A stretch of DNA of 64,000 nucleotides from an uncultured Ignavibacteriota bacterium (GTDB lineage: Bacteria; Bacteroidota; Ignavibacteria; UBA10030; UBA8401). The notes beneath the pieces were generated by a model. That model was given only the letters and a program-made list of their open reading frames with translations, did no database searches and was not told where the DNA came from. Where the stretch lies: positions 248,001 through 312,000 of the forward strand of contig CAIOTF010000042.1 in assembly GCA_903861125.1 (NCBI GenBank), given 5' to 3'. Both the position numbers and the translations under genes were made by a program. This document shows, piece by piece, positions 54,001 to 62,574 of the stretch (positions within the stretch are counted from its first letter, which is position 1; each line of letters opens with the position of its first letter).

Positions 54001-54920
54001 AGGCTGCCGCAATCGATATCGGTACGAATACTATTCTTCTTCTTATTGCAGAAATAAACGCCAACGGTATCTCTTCCGTTCTACACGACGAGCAGGTAAT
54101 TGCAAGACTCGGCAAAGGAGTCGATGCTGATCGTATGATCAATCGCGACACATTCCTTCGTGTTGAAGGATTTCTTCGTCGCTATAAAGAGACCTGCAAT
54201 CATTTCAATGTTGATACGATCTGTGCCGTTGGAACCAGTGCGGTTAGGGATGCAAAGAACCGGGACGAATTTATTGCTTTCATCAAAGATAATACAGGGA
54301 TTGAAATTGAAATACTCTCCGGCGAAGCTGAGGCACAATGGACATATCGGGGAGGCATTTCGGAATTCATAGGAAGAGCAGAACGGTATTCTGTCATCGA
54401 TATCGGCGGCGGTAGCACGGAGATCATTACCGGCGATTTAACCGGCATTCTTTCAAAGGTGAGTATTGATCTAGGCAGCGTACGAATAACCGAGCGTATT
54501 CTAAAAACCTCACCGCCTGAGGTAAGTGCTTTGATTAATGCACACGACGTTATTATTTCCCATATCCCTAAAGAACACGTAAAGAATATTCCTTCGACAT
54601 TTGCTGTTGGCGTAGCCGGCACACTCACAACGCTTGCCGCACTGCATCAACAACTGCCGGAATATATCCCTGAGAAGGTAAGCGGCTATACACTTACAGC
54701 AGTTGACGTCGGTTCGATATTTGGATTGTTAAAGGACAAGTCCCTGCAGCAGATAGCAGCGTTCCCCCAAATTTCGGCAGGCCGTGCCGACATACTTCTA
54801 GCGGGAATTATGATCTTGATAGGATATATGGAAATAAGCGGACTTAAACACATTACCGTCAGCGACCGCGGATTACGCTATGGAATTATCTATCGCACGG
54901 TCGAACAAACATTTCAATAA
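53997..54920 (+). CDS. Exopolyphosphatase / guanosine pentaphosphatase family protein (Ppx/GppA)
   Basis: About 307 residues from the ATG at 53997. Actin-like ATPase fold with AAIDIGTNTILLLIAE, AVGTSAVRDAKNRDEF, IEILSGEAEAQWTYRG, VIDIGGGSTEII and AGTLTTLAA. It is the short form without the C-terminal HD-like domain of E. coli Ppx, usual in this part of the tree. It hydrolyses polyphosphate and/or pppGpp, linking to stringent response. It overlaps the next, convergent gene by 7 bp. Confidence 0.9.
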   Translation: MKAAAIDIGTNTILLLIAEINANGISSVLHDEQVIARLGKGVDADRMINRDTFLRVEGFLRRYKETCNHFNVDTICAVGTSAVRDAKNRDEFIAFIKDNTGIEIEILSGEAEAQWTYRGGISEFIGRAERYSVIDIGGGSTEIITGDLTGILSKVSIDLGSVRITERILKTSPPEVSALINAHDVIISHIPKEHVKNIPSTFAVGVAGTLTTLAALHQQLPEYIPEKVSGYTLTAVDVGSIFGLLKDKSLQQIAAFPQISAGRADILLAGIMILIGYMEISGLKHITVSDRGLRYGIIYRTVEQTFQ

Positions 54921-55444
54921 AACACCGGTTTGATCAGCACAGCATTTGCCTTTGCAAATTTTTCCCTCATGATGCCGGGCGTAATCTTTTCAAAAACCTT
55001 CTGTGAATTCCTGGTAACGTATGTTGTTAACACGGTCGATAGGCGACTCACTTCGTTTCCTTCTTCGTCAAGATACACAAACTCCAGTTCGACAAACTGC
55101 AGATTATCATCGGTGTTATTCACTATTGTAATTCTGTGAACCGGCATTGGTCCTGGGTTGCTGATGAAAAACGTATGGTTTGTAACATAGACACCCTTTG
55201 CTTTTTTTGCTGTTCGTGTGTCCGCCATAGGATCTTCATGAGCTTTTTTGATCTCTTCTTTTCGCCGTATGACTGTTTGATAGAGCGGATTTTCTACCGG
55301 AATTTTATCATAGTAATATTCCGCAATATCATATTCGCCTTTATTAAAAAACTCATCGCCTTTTCTAATATTTTTCGATGCATTTTCATCGGGATCTGCA
55401 CATCCAAACATGAATAACAAAAAAAGAAATAAATTTTTCTTCAT
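54914..55444 (-). CDS. Putative lipoprotein, unknown function
   Basis: 176 residues from the ATG at 55444 (a GTG two codons upstream is possible). Signal MKKNLFLFLLFMFGC with lipidated Cys at 15. A short TPR-like part follows (KGDEFFNKGEYDIAEYYYDKIPVEN), then an all-beta part (MPVHRITIVNNTDDNLQFVELEFVYLD in part) that resembles an FxLYD-type Ig-like domain. A GAGGG site precedes the ATG. It overlaps the 3' end of ppx on the other strand by 7 bp. Position after the cysteine desulfurase (gap 12 bp) suggests co-transcription but no shared role. Confidence 0.65.
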   Translation of the reverse strand: MKKNLFLFLLFMFGCADPDENASKNIRKGDEFFNKGEYDIAEYYYDKIPVENPLYQTVIRRKEEIKKAHEDPMADTRTAKKAKGVYVTNHTFFISNPGPMPVHRITIVNNTDDNLQFVELEFVYLDEEGNEVSRLSTVLTTYVTRNSQKVFEKITPGIMREKFAKANAVLIKPVFY

Positions 55445-55456
55445 ATGCACCCTCTG

Positions 55457-56638
55457 CTATACTATACTAGGTTTTAGAAACGATTGAACGATAGAACAAT
55501 ACGTGTTGCCTGCACTTTTAACTTCCTCAATTGTTGTGAATTTTCCAAACGAAAAACGGACCGTTGTTTGTGTTGTTTTGATATCTCTGCCCATGGCCAT
55601 CAAAACGTGAGAAGGCTGAACGCTGCCCGAAGTACACGCCGAACCGCTCGAAACGGCAACTCCGCGAAGATCCATATTGAACAAGAGTGTTTCACTTTCA
55701 ATCTCGTAGAATGAAGGATCGAGAGAAATGCTGAGAATGTGGGGTAACGACTGTGTCCCGCTAGAATTATTGATCACTCCTTTGCAGGATGAAGTGATGA
55801 TGCCCAGCAATTCAGTCCGAAACTGCAGAGCCGAAGTGAATAATGTATCCCTGTTCTGTTCCGCACGCTCTACAGCCTTTGCAAAACCGGCGATGAGAGG
55901 TACATTTTCGGTCCCGGGCCGAGTATTCCTCTCCTGTGCTCCCCCATGAAGAATAGGGTCCAGATCGGTCCCTTTACGGATATAGATTGCTCCGATCCCT
56001 TTCGGACCATAGACCTTATGTGCAGAAACGGCAAGAAGGTCAACCCCAAGATCATTAACATCAACGGGTATCTTACCAATGGTTTGAACGGTATCCGAAT
56101 GGAACGGGATTCCATACTTTTTCGTTACTGCTGATATTTCTTTCACCGGTTGTATTGCACCTGTCTCATTATTTGCATGCATCACCGAAATGAGACATGT
56201 CGAATCGGTGATGAGTTTTTCGATCTCATCAGGGTGAACATATCCATTTTGGTCGACAGGAATTGTTGAAATGCGGAATCCCAGGGTACGCAGATACTCC
56301 GCGCAATCCAGCACGGCATGATGTTCAATGGCTGAAACAATAATGTGATCTTTGCCGCTGGTACGACGCTGAGCCAATGCCCTGCCGATCAAGGCATGAT
56401 TGTCTGATTCGGTTCCGCCGGATGTAAAGAAAACTTCGGAAGTTTCCGCACCGATCGACCGTGCGATAATCTCCCGGTTTTCTTCCAATAGTGCTTTTGC
56501 AGTTCGGCCGAACGAATGAATGGACGAAGCATTCCCGAAGGTATCGCGCAAGTGCATCCGAATTACTTCAGAAACTTCATCATCCAATGGCGTTGTTGCA
56601 GAGTAATCAAGATATATATGATGTTTGCTGTTATTCAC
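55457..56638 (-). CDS. Cysteine desulfurase (NifS/IscS family)
   Basis: 393-residue PLP enzyme that takes sulfur from cysteine for iron-sulfur clusters or thio-modification. YLDYSATTPLDDEV at the start, EHHAV, the PLP Lys in VSAHKVYGPKGIG, and the short active-site loop SSGSACTSGSVQPSHVL (class I, with the catalytic Cys) are all present. The start is GTG. No iscU, sufB or mnmA lies beside it, so its sulfur acceptor is unknown. A promoter lies so close that the transcript may have no leader. Confidence 0.92.
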   Translation of the reverse strand: MNNSKHHIYLDYSATTPLDDEVSEVIRMHLRDTFGNASSIHSFGRTAKALLEENREIIARSIGAETSEVFFTSGGTESDNHALIGRALAQRRTSGKDHIIVSAIEHHAVLDCAEYLRTLGFRISTIPVDQNGYVHPDEIEKLITDSTCLISVMHANNETGAIQPVKEISAVTKKYGIPFHSDTVQTIGKIPVDVNDLGVDLLAVSAHKVYGPKGIGAIYIRKGTDLDPILHGGAQERNTRPGTENVPLIAGFAKAVERAEQNRDTLFTSALQFRTELLGIITSSCKGVINNSSGTQSLPHILSISLDPSFYEIESETLLFNMDLRGVAVSSGSACTSGSVQPSHVLMAMGRDIKTTQTTVRFSFGKFTTIEEVKSAGNTYCSIVQSFLKPSIV

Positions 56639-56643
56639 GTAAA

Positions 56644-56672
56644 AATATATCGTTAAAAATCAGAAGATGCAA
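56644..56672 (-). promoter_or_regulatory. Promoter of the cysteine desulfurase gene
   Basis: On the minus strand TTGCAT (56672-56667), 17-bp spacer, TATATT (56649-56644). Only 5 bp separate TATATT from the GTG at 56638. Confidence 0.45.
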
Positions 56673-56680
56673 AATAAACA

Positions 56681-56711
56681 AAAAAGGTGAAGCAATCTGC
56701 TTCACCTTTTT
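56681..56711 (-). terminator. Intrinsic terminator after the Spy/CpxP-like gene
   Basis: Perfect 14-bp stem AAAAAGGTGAAGCA (56681-56694) with TGCTTCACCTTTTT (56698-56711), 3-nt loop. On the minus strand TTTTTGTTTATTTT follows. Confidence 0.88.
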
Positions 56712-56734
56712 GACGAACAAAACTCTTCAGCGGG

Positions 56735-57211
56735 TCATTCCTTATGCTGACGTTCTTTTTGGACATCTTTCACAACATTACGAAGATCTTTCATAAAATT
56801 CCGTTCAAAGATCATATATTCGGCGATCTGTTTGTTCGTAAAGATCTCTTTCAGTTCTTCAATATATTTTTTTCGTGCTTCGCCGATCTTCTTTTCCATC
56901 TCGAAGAATTCATTGAACGTTTTTTGCAAATCAGCGTCGCTTGCATTAGCGCTTAACTGTGATTCGAGTTTATCGATCAGATTTGCGCGGTCTCCCTCAA
57001 GATCCTTGATCGTTTCACGGTGTTTATTATAGCGCTTCACAAGTTTCAGACCAGTCTCTTCGTCCAGTTTAAGCGCTTCGATCATACGAATCTTCTTGTA
57101 GCTCTCAAGGCGTTCCATAGGCCGCTGGAACCGTCCGCCCATCCCTTCCGGCGGTTGAGCAAAAACCATGATCGGCATCATGAATAATAATAATGGTAAG
57201 ATATATTTCAT
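56735..57211 (-). CDS. Spy/CpxP-like periplasmic protein
   Basis: 158 residues with a signal peptide (MKYILPLLLFMMPIMVFAQ) and a mature part that is almost all helix, rich in Lys, Glu, Arg and Met. The order PPEGMGGRFQRPMERLE, a LTEEQ-like LDEETGLKLVKRY and long helices match the Spy/CpxP/ZraP/CnrX superfamily of periplasmic chaperones and metal sensors. It is the last gene of an ECF sigma/anti-sigma run, 8 bp after the anti-sigma gene, so it is probably the periplasmic sensor or a target of the sigma factor. Confidence 0.75.
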   Translation of the reverse strand: MKYILPLLLFMMPIMVFAQPPEGMGGRFQRPMERLESYKKIRMIEALKLDEETGLKLVKRYNKHRETIKDLEGDRANLIDKLESQLSANASDADLQKTFNEFFEMEKKIGEARKKYIEELKEIFTNKQIAEYMIFERNFMKDLRNVVKDVQKERQHKE

Positions 57212-57219
57212 AGGGTCTC

Positions 57220-57810
57220 CTATTGATTTCCTGTCTTTTGTATACGCTCCACAACCTGCTCGGCATCCTGCTCTTCGAGCATGGCGAACACTTCATTCTC
57301 CGTCTGATATACCGTCGGATCTATTCCGAACAGTTCACCCGTTAGTTTTGTTTCCATAATGTTCTCCGCCGTATTAGCCGTAAACAGAGAAGTTTCATCG
57401 ATTGCTACAATAATTTCACTTTGTTCAAATTCCTTTACTAGCGTGTAAATAGATGACTGACTCACTTCAGGACTGAATGAATGGTATAATCCATAAAATG
57501 AAACGACGATCAGCATTGCAAGAGCGGGCTGATACAACATATGCAGCAGCTTCTTGAAGGACCAGTACGAGTGGACACTTCCACCCTCCAATTTATCCCT
57601 CAGTCTCGGCAAAAAATTTGTGAAATAATGATTTGGAACCGATCGTTCGACTTCGGTATTCAATTCCTGAAAGACAGAATGCAGTAACTCAACCTCACTC
57701 TGCAGTTCCGGTGAATTGAGAAGCATTCTCTCAACGTCTGTTTTACGGTCGGGCGAAAGAGTCCCTTCCGCATAACCGATTAAAAGTTCATGAAGTTCGT
57801 TAGCGTTCAT
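57220..57810 (-). CDS. Putative anti-sigma factor, single membrane span
   Basis: 196 residues. The cytoplasmic N-terminus (ELHELLIGYAEGTLSPDRKTDVERMLLNSPEL) resembles anti-sigma domains, without the HxxxCxxC zinc motif. One membrane helix lies near residues 95-110 (PALAMLIVVSFYGLYHSF) and the C-terminal 85 residues would be periplasmic. It overlaps the sigma-factor gene by 11 nt, the classic coupling of a sigma/anti-sigma pair. Identification rests mostly on context. Confidence 0.75.
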   Translation of the reverse strand: MNANELHELLIGYAEGTLSPDRKTDVERMLLNSPELQSEVELLHSVFQELNTEVERSVPNHYFTNFLPRLRDKLEGGSVHSYWSFKKLLHMLYQPALAMLIVVSFYGLYHSFSPEVSQSSIYTLVKEFEQSEIIVAIDETSLFTANTAENIMETKLTGELFGIDPTVYQTENEVFAMLEEQDAEQVVERIQKTGNQ

Positions 57811-58348
57811 GTTTTAGATATACTCCGATTTTTTTAACTGCATGAAAATAATTTGCTTTCAGTCCGCCAACACTTGTCTTCAGAATCTTTGCAATCTCTT
57901 CATAAGGCAACTCTTCATAATACCTCAGCACAAAGACTTTTTTTTGTTTTTCCGGCAGCCGTTCGATCGCCTCGTGTATTTGTTTTGTCCGCTCTTCTTT
58001 TTCCAGCAGTTCCAGCGGATGATCATCCAACGACCGGATCTGATGAATATCTTCGTCAATCGCGAATGTCTTCCGAACCTTCTTTCGGCGGATCTCATTT
58101 AGCGATAAATTTATCGCGATCCTGTAGATCCACGTGTAGAAACTCGAATCTCCTTTAAACGAACTCAGAGAATGGTATGCCTTGATGAAGACATTCTGTG
58201 TTACATCATCTGCATCATCATGATCCGGGATCATCCGGCGGACAATCCAATAAATTTTTTCTTTATAACGCAGAACAAGTTGATTATACGCTTGTTCGTT
58301 TCCGTTATTGAAGTCTTTAATTAGCTGGAGTTCGTCGGATTGATTCAT
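57800..58348 (-). CDS. ECF-type RNA polymerase sigma factor
   Basis: 182 residues with region 2 (YNQLVLRYKEKIYWIVRRMI, DDADDVTQNVFIKAYHSLSSF, FYTWIYRIAINLSLNEIRRKK) and region 4 (AIERLPEKQKKVFVLRYYEELPYEEIAKILKTSVGGLKANYFHA). RpoE-like, as widely used for envelope stress. The anti-sigma gene follows with an overlap. A possible ECF-type promoter sits directly upstream, so it may control its own synthesis. Confidence 0.93.
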   Translation of the reverse strand: MNQSDELQLIKDFNNGNEQAYNQLVLRYKEKIYWIVRRMIPDHDDADDVTQNVFIKAYHSLSSFKGDSSFYTWIYRIAINLSLNEIRRKKVRKTFAIDEDIHQIRSLDDHPLELLEKEERTKQIHEAIERLPEKQKKVFVLRYYEELPYEEIAKILKTSVGGLKANYFHAVKKIGVYLKHER

Positions 58349-58362
58349 TCATTTTATGACGT

Positions 58363-58390
58363 TTTGACACTACCATTGACCGTGAAGTTT
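58363..58390 (-). promoter_or_regulatory. Possible ECF-type promoter of the sigma-factor gene
   Basis: On the minus strand AAACTT (58390-58385), 16-bp spacer, GTCAAA (58368-58363), followed by ACGTCAT. The AACTT/GTC pattern resembles ECF promoters, but no second copy was verified. Confidence 0.25.
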
Positions 58391-58394
58391 AACA

Positions 58395-60032
58395 TCAATC
58401 AAAATTATAGCGTATTCCGACAAAAATGTCCCACTTTTTAGCATAGTCTGACGTGATATAATATTCATACGGATCGTAGATGTATGAATAACTTGATGTT
58501 GTCACCTGCGTCGTAAAACGGCTTTGCAGCACCTTGAAATCGATCTGAAGATCACGAATCGGTTCATACGTACTGACAAAACCGATCGTTTGCTGTTTTG
58601 TGAGAGGACTGTATAAAATGGTCTGGGTGGGAAGCCTATACTGGTGAATCGTCGAGTCTTTTCCCCCTTTTCGGAGAGACTCAAAAAACAGACCAACTTC
58701 AAGATTGAACATCGGCTTATAAAAAAATCCGATTGACAATAGATCCGCATTCTGTCCTATCCAATGTCCCAGGTTAATCGAATGATTTTGGTACGTATCA
58801 TCGGAAAACCGGTGATTATATACCCATGGATTGATACGCGTATATTCTACCATGATCCTTGAATCGGGAATTACCAGATCATATAATTTGGTCCCGACAG
58901 TAAATGCCAACTGATTATGCTGACGGTCAGCTTTGGTAAAATCTTGGGTCGACATTTCATCGATGAACAGCGACATATAATAATTTTGGTTTTTCACGAC
59001 ATTCAGATCGGCAGAAAGAAACATTTGAGAATTATCGGTGTCACTCATCCAATGCTCCCCTGCTTTGAAGAACATAACGGGAATGAGATATAATAATTCA
59101 GGGCTACGGCTGCCGTAAATTTCCGATTCTCCGAATGCGAGATCGACCCCGTCCCAAGGAGTGAATTCAATCATATGGGATGCAATGTATTTTTGACGAT
59201 AGACCGGCCGGAATCCGGTAAACCCGGACACATCCGGATTTTGGTAGGAACGATTCGAATCAATAATACCGGAATACAACCACCCGTGCAGGTATGTAAA
59301 GTCTATATTCTCTCCAAGTTTAGCCCGGATCTTAATTTGCGGATATGAGGGTGCTTTATTCGAAAGAATGATATTTCCTTGTTCTCCTGCACCCCACGAA
59401 TTGTGCATTTTTTCCACAGAGAGAGTCGCAAATCCTATATCTACATTTACCTGTACTTCAACAGGATCATAAAAAACATTCCCCCCATTATTACTCAAAA
59501 TAACTTGAGCCGGAGTTGATGAAAACGGATATGCACCATGAATAAATGAACCCGATATGCCGTTATCACGGAACATAAAATATGCACCGACCTGTTTACC
59601 TAAGTATCCGTAGACATTCAACCCATTGGAAATGACTTTGGTGAATTTTCCGTCAGCACGGTCGTGGTAGGTGTAACCACCGATCAAATCGATATTAATA
59701 TTCCCGGGATCACTTTTGTATTGGTACAAATGCCACCGTTCTTCAATGATATTTTCATAACCGACGTTTTCTAACTCCTGAAAAAATTCCTCCTTATAGA
59801 AAAACTGCTCCTTCTTTTCCACTTCGGTCAATACTGAAGAACTTGTGTCTATTTGGATGATGAACTTTCCGATTGTTTCCCGGGAAAGGGGTTTCACAGC
59901 ATCGCGGTATCCGGAAATGATTTGTTTCGCTTCCATCTTATCAAGGTAGCCGTAAACAGGATGCGTGACCGGGAGATATACGGATTGCGTATAAAGATAT
60001 ATCGGGAAAATGAGCAGCAGAAATTTTTTCAT
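58395..60032 (-). CDS. Wzi-like outer-membrane protein (capsule assembly family)
   Basis: 545 residues with a signal peptide (MKKFLLLIFPIYLYTQ). An N-terminal helical part is followed by an 18-strand-type barrel. The Wzi signature region is recognisable: NSWGAGEQGNIILSNKAPSYPQIKIRAKLG, then FTYLHGWLYSG. It also has VDLAFGESEIYG and the aromatic-ended strand KWDIFVGIRYNF at the C-terminus. Wzi proteins hold capsule at the cell surface; in Bacteroidota, homologues lie in polysaccharide loci. No other capsule gene is adjacent apart from sugar-phosphate enzymes (nanE, pgi) upstream on the same strand. Confidence 0.75.
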   Translation of the reverse strand: MKKFLLLIFPIYLYTQSVYLPVTHPVYGYLDKMEAKQIISGYRDAVKPLSRETIGKFIIQIDTSSSVLTEVEKKEQFFYKEEFFQELENVGYENIIEERWHLYQYKSDPGNINIDLIGGYTYHDRADGKFTKVISNGLNVYGYLGKQVGAYFMFRDNGISGSFIHGAYPFSSTPAQVILSNNGGNVFYDPVEVQVNVDIGFATLSVEKMHNSWGAGEQGNIILSNKAPSYPQIKIRAKLGENIDFTYLHGWLYSGIIDSNRSYQNPDVSGFTGFRPVYRQKYIASHMIEFTPWDGVDLAFGESEIYGSRSPELLYLIPVMFFKAGEHWMSDTDNSQMFLSADLNVVKNQNYYMSLFIDEMSTQDFTKADRQHNQLAFTVGTKLYDLVIPDSRIMVEYTRINPWVYNHRFSDDTYQNHSINLGHWIGQNADLLSIGFFYKPMFNLEVGLFFESLRKGGKDSTIHQYRLPTQTILYSPLTKQQTIGFVSTYEPIRDLQIDFKVLQSRFTTQVTTSSYSYIYDPYEYYITSDYAKKWDIFVGIRYNFD

Positions 60033-60059
60033 TCGGTGGTCCGGAATTTGTCTTTCTGG

Positions 60060-60755
60060 TTAACTGTTCTTCATATTCAATGCATCGACAAATTTTTTCG
60101 TAATCGACCGAGGGCGTGTTATTGCGGAACCAGCCACGGCACAAAAGGCACCAACCTTCAACGCATCTTTTGCGTGCTGAGGTGTCCAGATTCTCCCCTG
60201 CGCCATAACCGGAACTTTCACCGCACGGGATAGTTCTTCGATCAACCGGAAGTCCGGCTCATCGTTCAGATATTTTTGCGTCTGTTCCGTATATCCTGAC
60301 AGTGTTGTTGCTATCGCATCGGCACCCATTTCTGCTGCACGAATTCCCTCTTCAAACGTAGAGATGTCTGCAATAAGCGGAACGTCGAAACGGTTTCTGA
60401 CCTCATCGAAGAATTCGATCCCGTCCATGCCGTTAGGACGCTTCCTTGGTGTAACATCGAGAGCAACGATATCTGCGCCTGCTTTCAGGATTGCTTCAAT
60501 ATCCTTGAAATCAGGCGTTATACAAATCCAGCCGTTCTCAAACTGTCCGTCAATAATACCGACAATGGGAAGGTCAATTTCAGCATGAAATGCCATGATG
60601 TTTTCAACACCTTCCGTACGAATACCGACAGCACCTCCCATTTGAGCGGAGAGTGCAAACTTGGTCATCAGCTGCGGTGAATTGAACAGATCATCGGTTT
60701 CCGTTTGGCAGGAAACAATAAGTCCGTGCTTGAACGATGCAATTAATTCATTCAT
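60060..60755 (-). CDS. nanE: N-acylglucosamine-6-phosphate 2-epimerase
   Basis: About 231 residues from the ATG at 60755. TIM-barrel enzyme that turns ManNAc-6-P into GlcNAc-6-P. GLIVSCQTETDDLFNSPQLM, GAVGIRTEGVENI, IVGIIDGQFENGWICITP, ADIVALDVTPRKRPNG and MAQGRIWTPQHAKDALKVGAFCAVAGSAITRPR are hallmarks. The frame is open upstream to 60902 but overlaps pgi, so the ATG 7 bp after the pgi stop is preferred. No neuraminate lyase or sialate carrier is in the window. Confidence 0.88.
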   Translation of the reverse strand: MNELIASFKHGLIVSCQTETDDLFNSPQLMTKFALSAQMGGAVGIRTEGVENIMAFHAEIDLPIVGIIDGQFENGWICITPDFKDIEAILKAGADIVALDVTPRKRPNGMDGIEFFDEVRNRFDVPLIADISTFEEGIRAAEMGADAIATTLSGYTEQTQKYLNDEPDFRLIEELSRAVKVPVMAQGRIWTPQHAKDALKVGAFCAVAGSAITRPRSITKKFVDALNMKNS

Positions 60756-60762
60756 GATATTC

Positions 60763-62469
60763 TCATCCGTTAAGTATGTTCTTTTGAAGCATTGACAATC
60801 CATCGTTGACTGTCCCTGTAAGGTGAATATGGAGCAAACGTAATTTTTTGTTGGCGAACGATTGATAATCACCAAGCGCCTGTGCGTTTTTAAGCACTTC
60901 AAAAGTGAATATCTCGCCCGGTACGTTCACATCCTTCGGTTCGTCGGCCGTAATGATCAAAAATATACCGTTTGGTTTCCCACCCTTGTGCAGTTGACCC
61001 GTTGAGTGCAGATACCGAGGTCCAAACCCGACGGTAACGGGAAGTCCATAAAGCTTTGTCAATTCTTCACGCAACGAATAGAGAGATTTCTCATTGGCGC
61101 TGTTTTGGTCTACATAAGCAAGGAGCGCTATATAATCTTCGTCCTTCTTACCCGAGAAATGTCGCTTTAATAAAGCAGAAACCGTTCCGGTGGGAAATGA
61201 CGAAACATACGACGGCTCTCCGAACACGATACATTGTGCATCGGAATGTACCATATTCTTTACCGGTAGTTTCCCTTTTTCCTTATACTCATTGATAACG
61301 CCGACAGTATTATCTTTGCTTTCCTTCACGTTCGGTTCATCAAAAGGATTGATCTTCAGCACAATCGCTGATATTGCAGTTGCAAACTCCCACTGGAAGA
61401 ATTGAGATCCGAGTTCGTAAATATCTTTCAGAATTATTGTGACAAAGGGTATATTCTTCCCTGCGAGCTCTTTTTGCAATTGCACATACTTATGAGCCTC
61501 CTTCTCCAACAATACGAATACAACGAATCTATCCGCGCCAAAACGGGAGGGGTCAAATTCCTGAGGAATGATCTCCCCTTCAACCGGCAGAATCCCCTTT
61601 CCTTCCTTCCCATTACTTTCAGCAATCAATTGTTCGGCCCAATATCCGAATGTTGCGATCTCATCGGACATAACGAAAGACATCTTATCAATTTCTTCAT
61701 TATGCGCTTCACCCATTAACAGACCAATCTGAGCCGCAGGATTCTGCACTGTTTCAAACTGACACTGCTTTCTCATTTCATCGGCAGAATGAAGCAACTT
61801 TTTGATATCCATACCGATCAGGGCCATTGGAACAAGTCCAAAATAGGAAAGCGCCGAATATCTTCCGCCGATATCCTCCGGATTGATGAATATTCTGCGG
61901 AACTGTTTCTCCTTTGCGATGCTTTCCATTTTTGTGTTTGCGTCTGTTACCGCAATGAAATTCTCGCCGTGATTTTTTTTAACCGATCCGACACGATCAT
62001 AGAAATATTGGTAGAACATATTAGTTTCCGTTGTTCCGCCGGATTTTGAAGCGACAATAAACAACGTTTTAGCAAGATCGATCTGTTGTTCTATCCGCAA
62101 CACCGATGTCGGATTGGTGCTGTCTAAAACGAGAAGACCGGGGAATCCAACGGCTGATCCGAATGTTGCACGGCATACATCAGGACACAAACTGCTACCA
62201 CCCATCCCCAGTACAACAACATTTTTGAACCCGGCGTCTTTTATCTCGTTACCGAATGCTGTCAAAGAATCTATATTTGAAAGCATCAGATCCAGACTGT
62301 TCAGCCAGCCTAATCGGTTGAGGATGGATTTCTTGTGCACATCTTCACTTCGCCATACAGTATGGTCTTTTTCCCAAAGGCGTTTGATAATTGAATGTGC
62401 GGCGAATACGGTATGCTGATTATTAAGATTTTCCTGTAATGAACCTGTCGAAATAGAAATTGAAGACAT
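60763..62469 (-). CDS. pgi: Glucose-6-phosphate isomerase (long form, like the isomerase half of Tal-Pgi)
   Basis: 568 residues with two SIS domains. VVVLGMGGSSLCPDVCRATFG, FIVASKSGGTTETNMFYQYF, PEDIGGRYSALSYFGLVPMAL and VGFGPRYLHSTGQLHKGG are seen. The type differs from classic PGI and matches the C-terminal half of the bifunctional transaldolase-isomerase found in several bacteria, here as a free-standing protein without the transaldolase part. It interconverts glucose-6-P and fructose-6-P. nanE follows after 7 bp. Confidence 0.87.
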   Translation of the reverse strand: MSSISISTGSLQENLNNQHTVFAAHSIIKRLWEKDHTVWRSEDVHKKSILNRLGWLNSLDLMLSNIDSLTAFGNEIKDAGFKNVVVLGMGGSSLCPDVCRATFGSAVGFPGLLVLDSTNPTSVLRIEQQIDLAKTLFIVASKSGGTTETNMFYQYFYDRVGSVKKNHGENFIAVTDANTKMESIAKEKQFRRIFINPEDIGGRYSALSYFGLVPMALIGMDIKKLLHSADEMRKQCQFETVQNPAAQIGLLMGEAHNEEIDKMSFVMSDEIATFGYWAEQLIAESNGKEGKGILPVEGEIIPQEFDPSRFGADRFVVFVLLEKEAHKYVQLQKELAGKNIPFVTIILKDIYELGSQFFQWEFATAISAIVLKINPFDEPNVKESKDNTVGVINEYKEKGKLPVKNMVHSDAQCIVFGEPSYVSSFPTGTVSALLKRHFSGKKDEDYIALLAYVDQNSANEKSLYSLREELTKLYGLPVTVGFGPRYLHSTGQLHKGGKPNGIFLIITADEPKDVNVPGEIFTFEVLKNAQALGDYQSFANKKLRLLHIHLTGTVNDGLSMLQKNILNG

Positions 62470-62518
62470 TTTTTCCCTTAGATATGGTAAATTTTCTCAA
62501 CAATATAGCCATAAAATA

Positions 62519-62546
62519 ACAAAAAAGGGGATGAATAATCATCCCC
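62519..62546 (-). terminator. Intrinsic terminator after the TonB receptor gene
   Basis: 8-bp stem GGGGATGA (62527-62534) with TCATCCCC (62539-62546), ATAA loop; on the minus strand TTTTTTGTTATTTT follows. It begins 28 bp after the receptor stop. Confidence 0.75.
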
Positions 62547-62574
62547 ACACAGTGAGTCCAAAAACTGCGGATTG

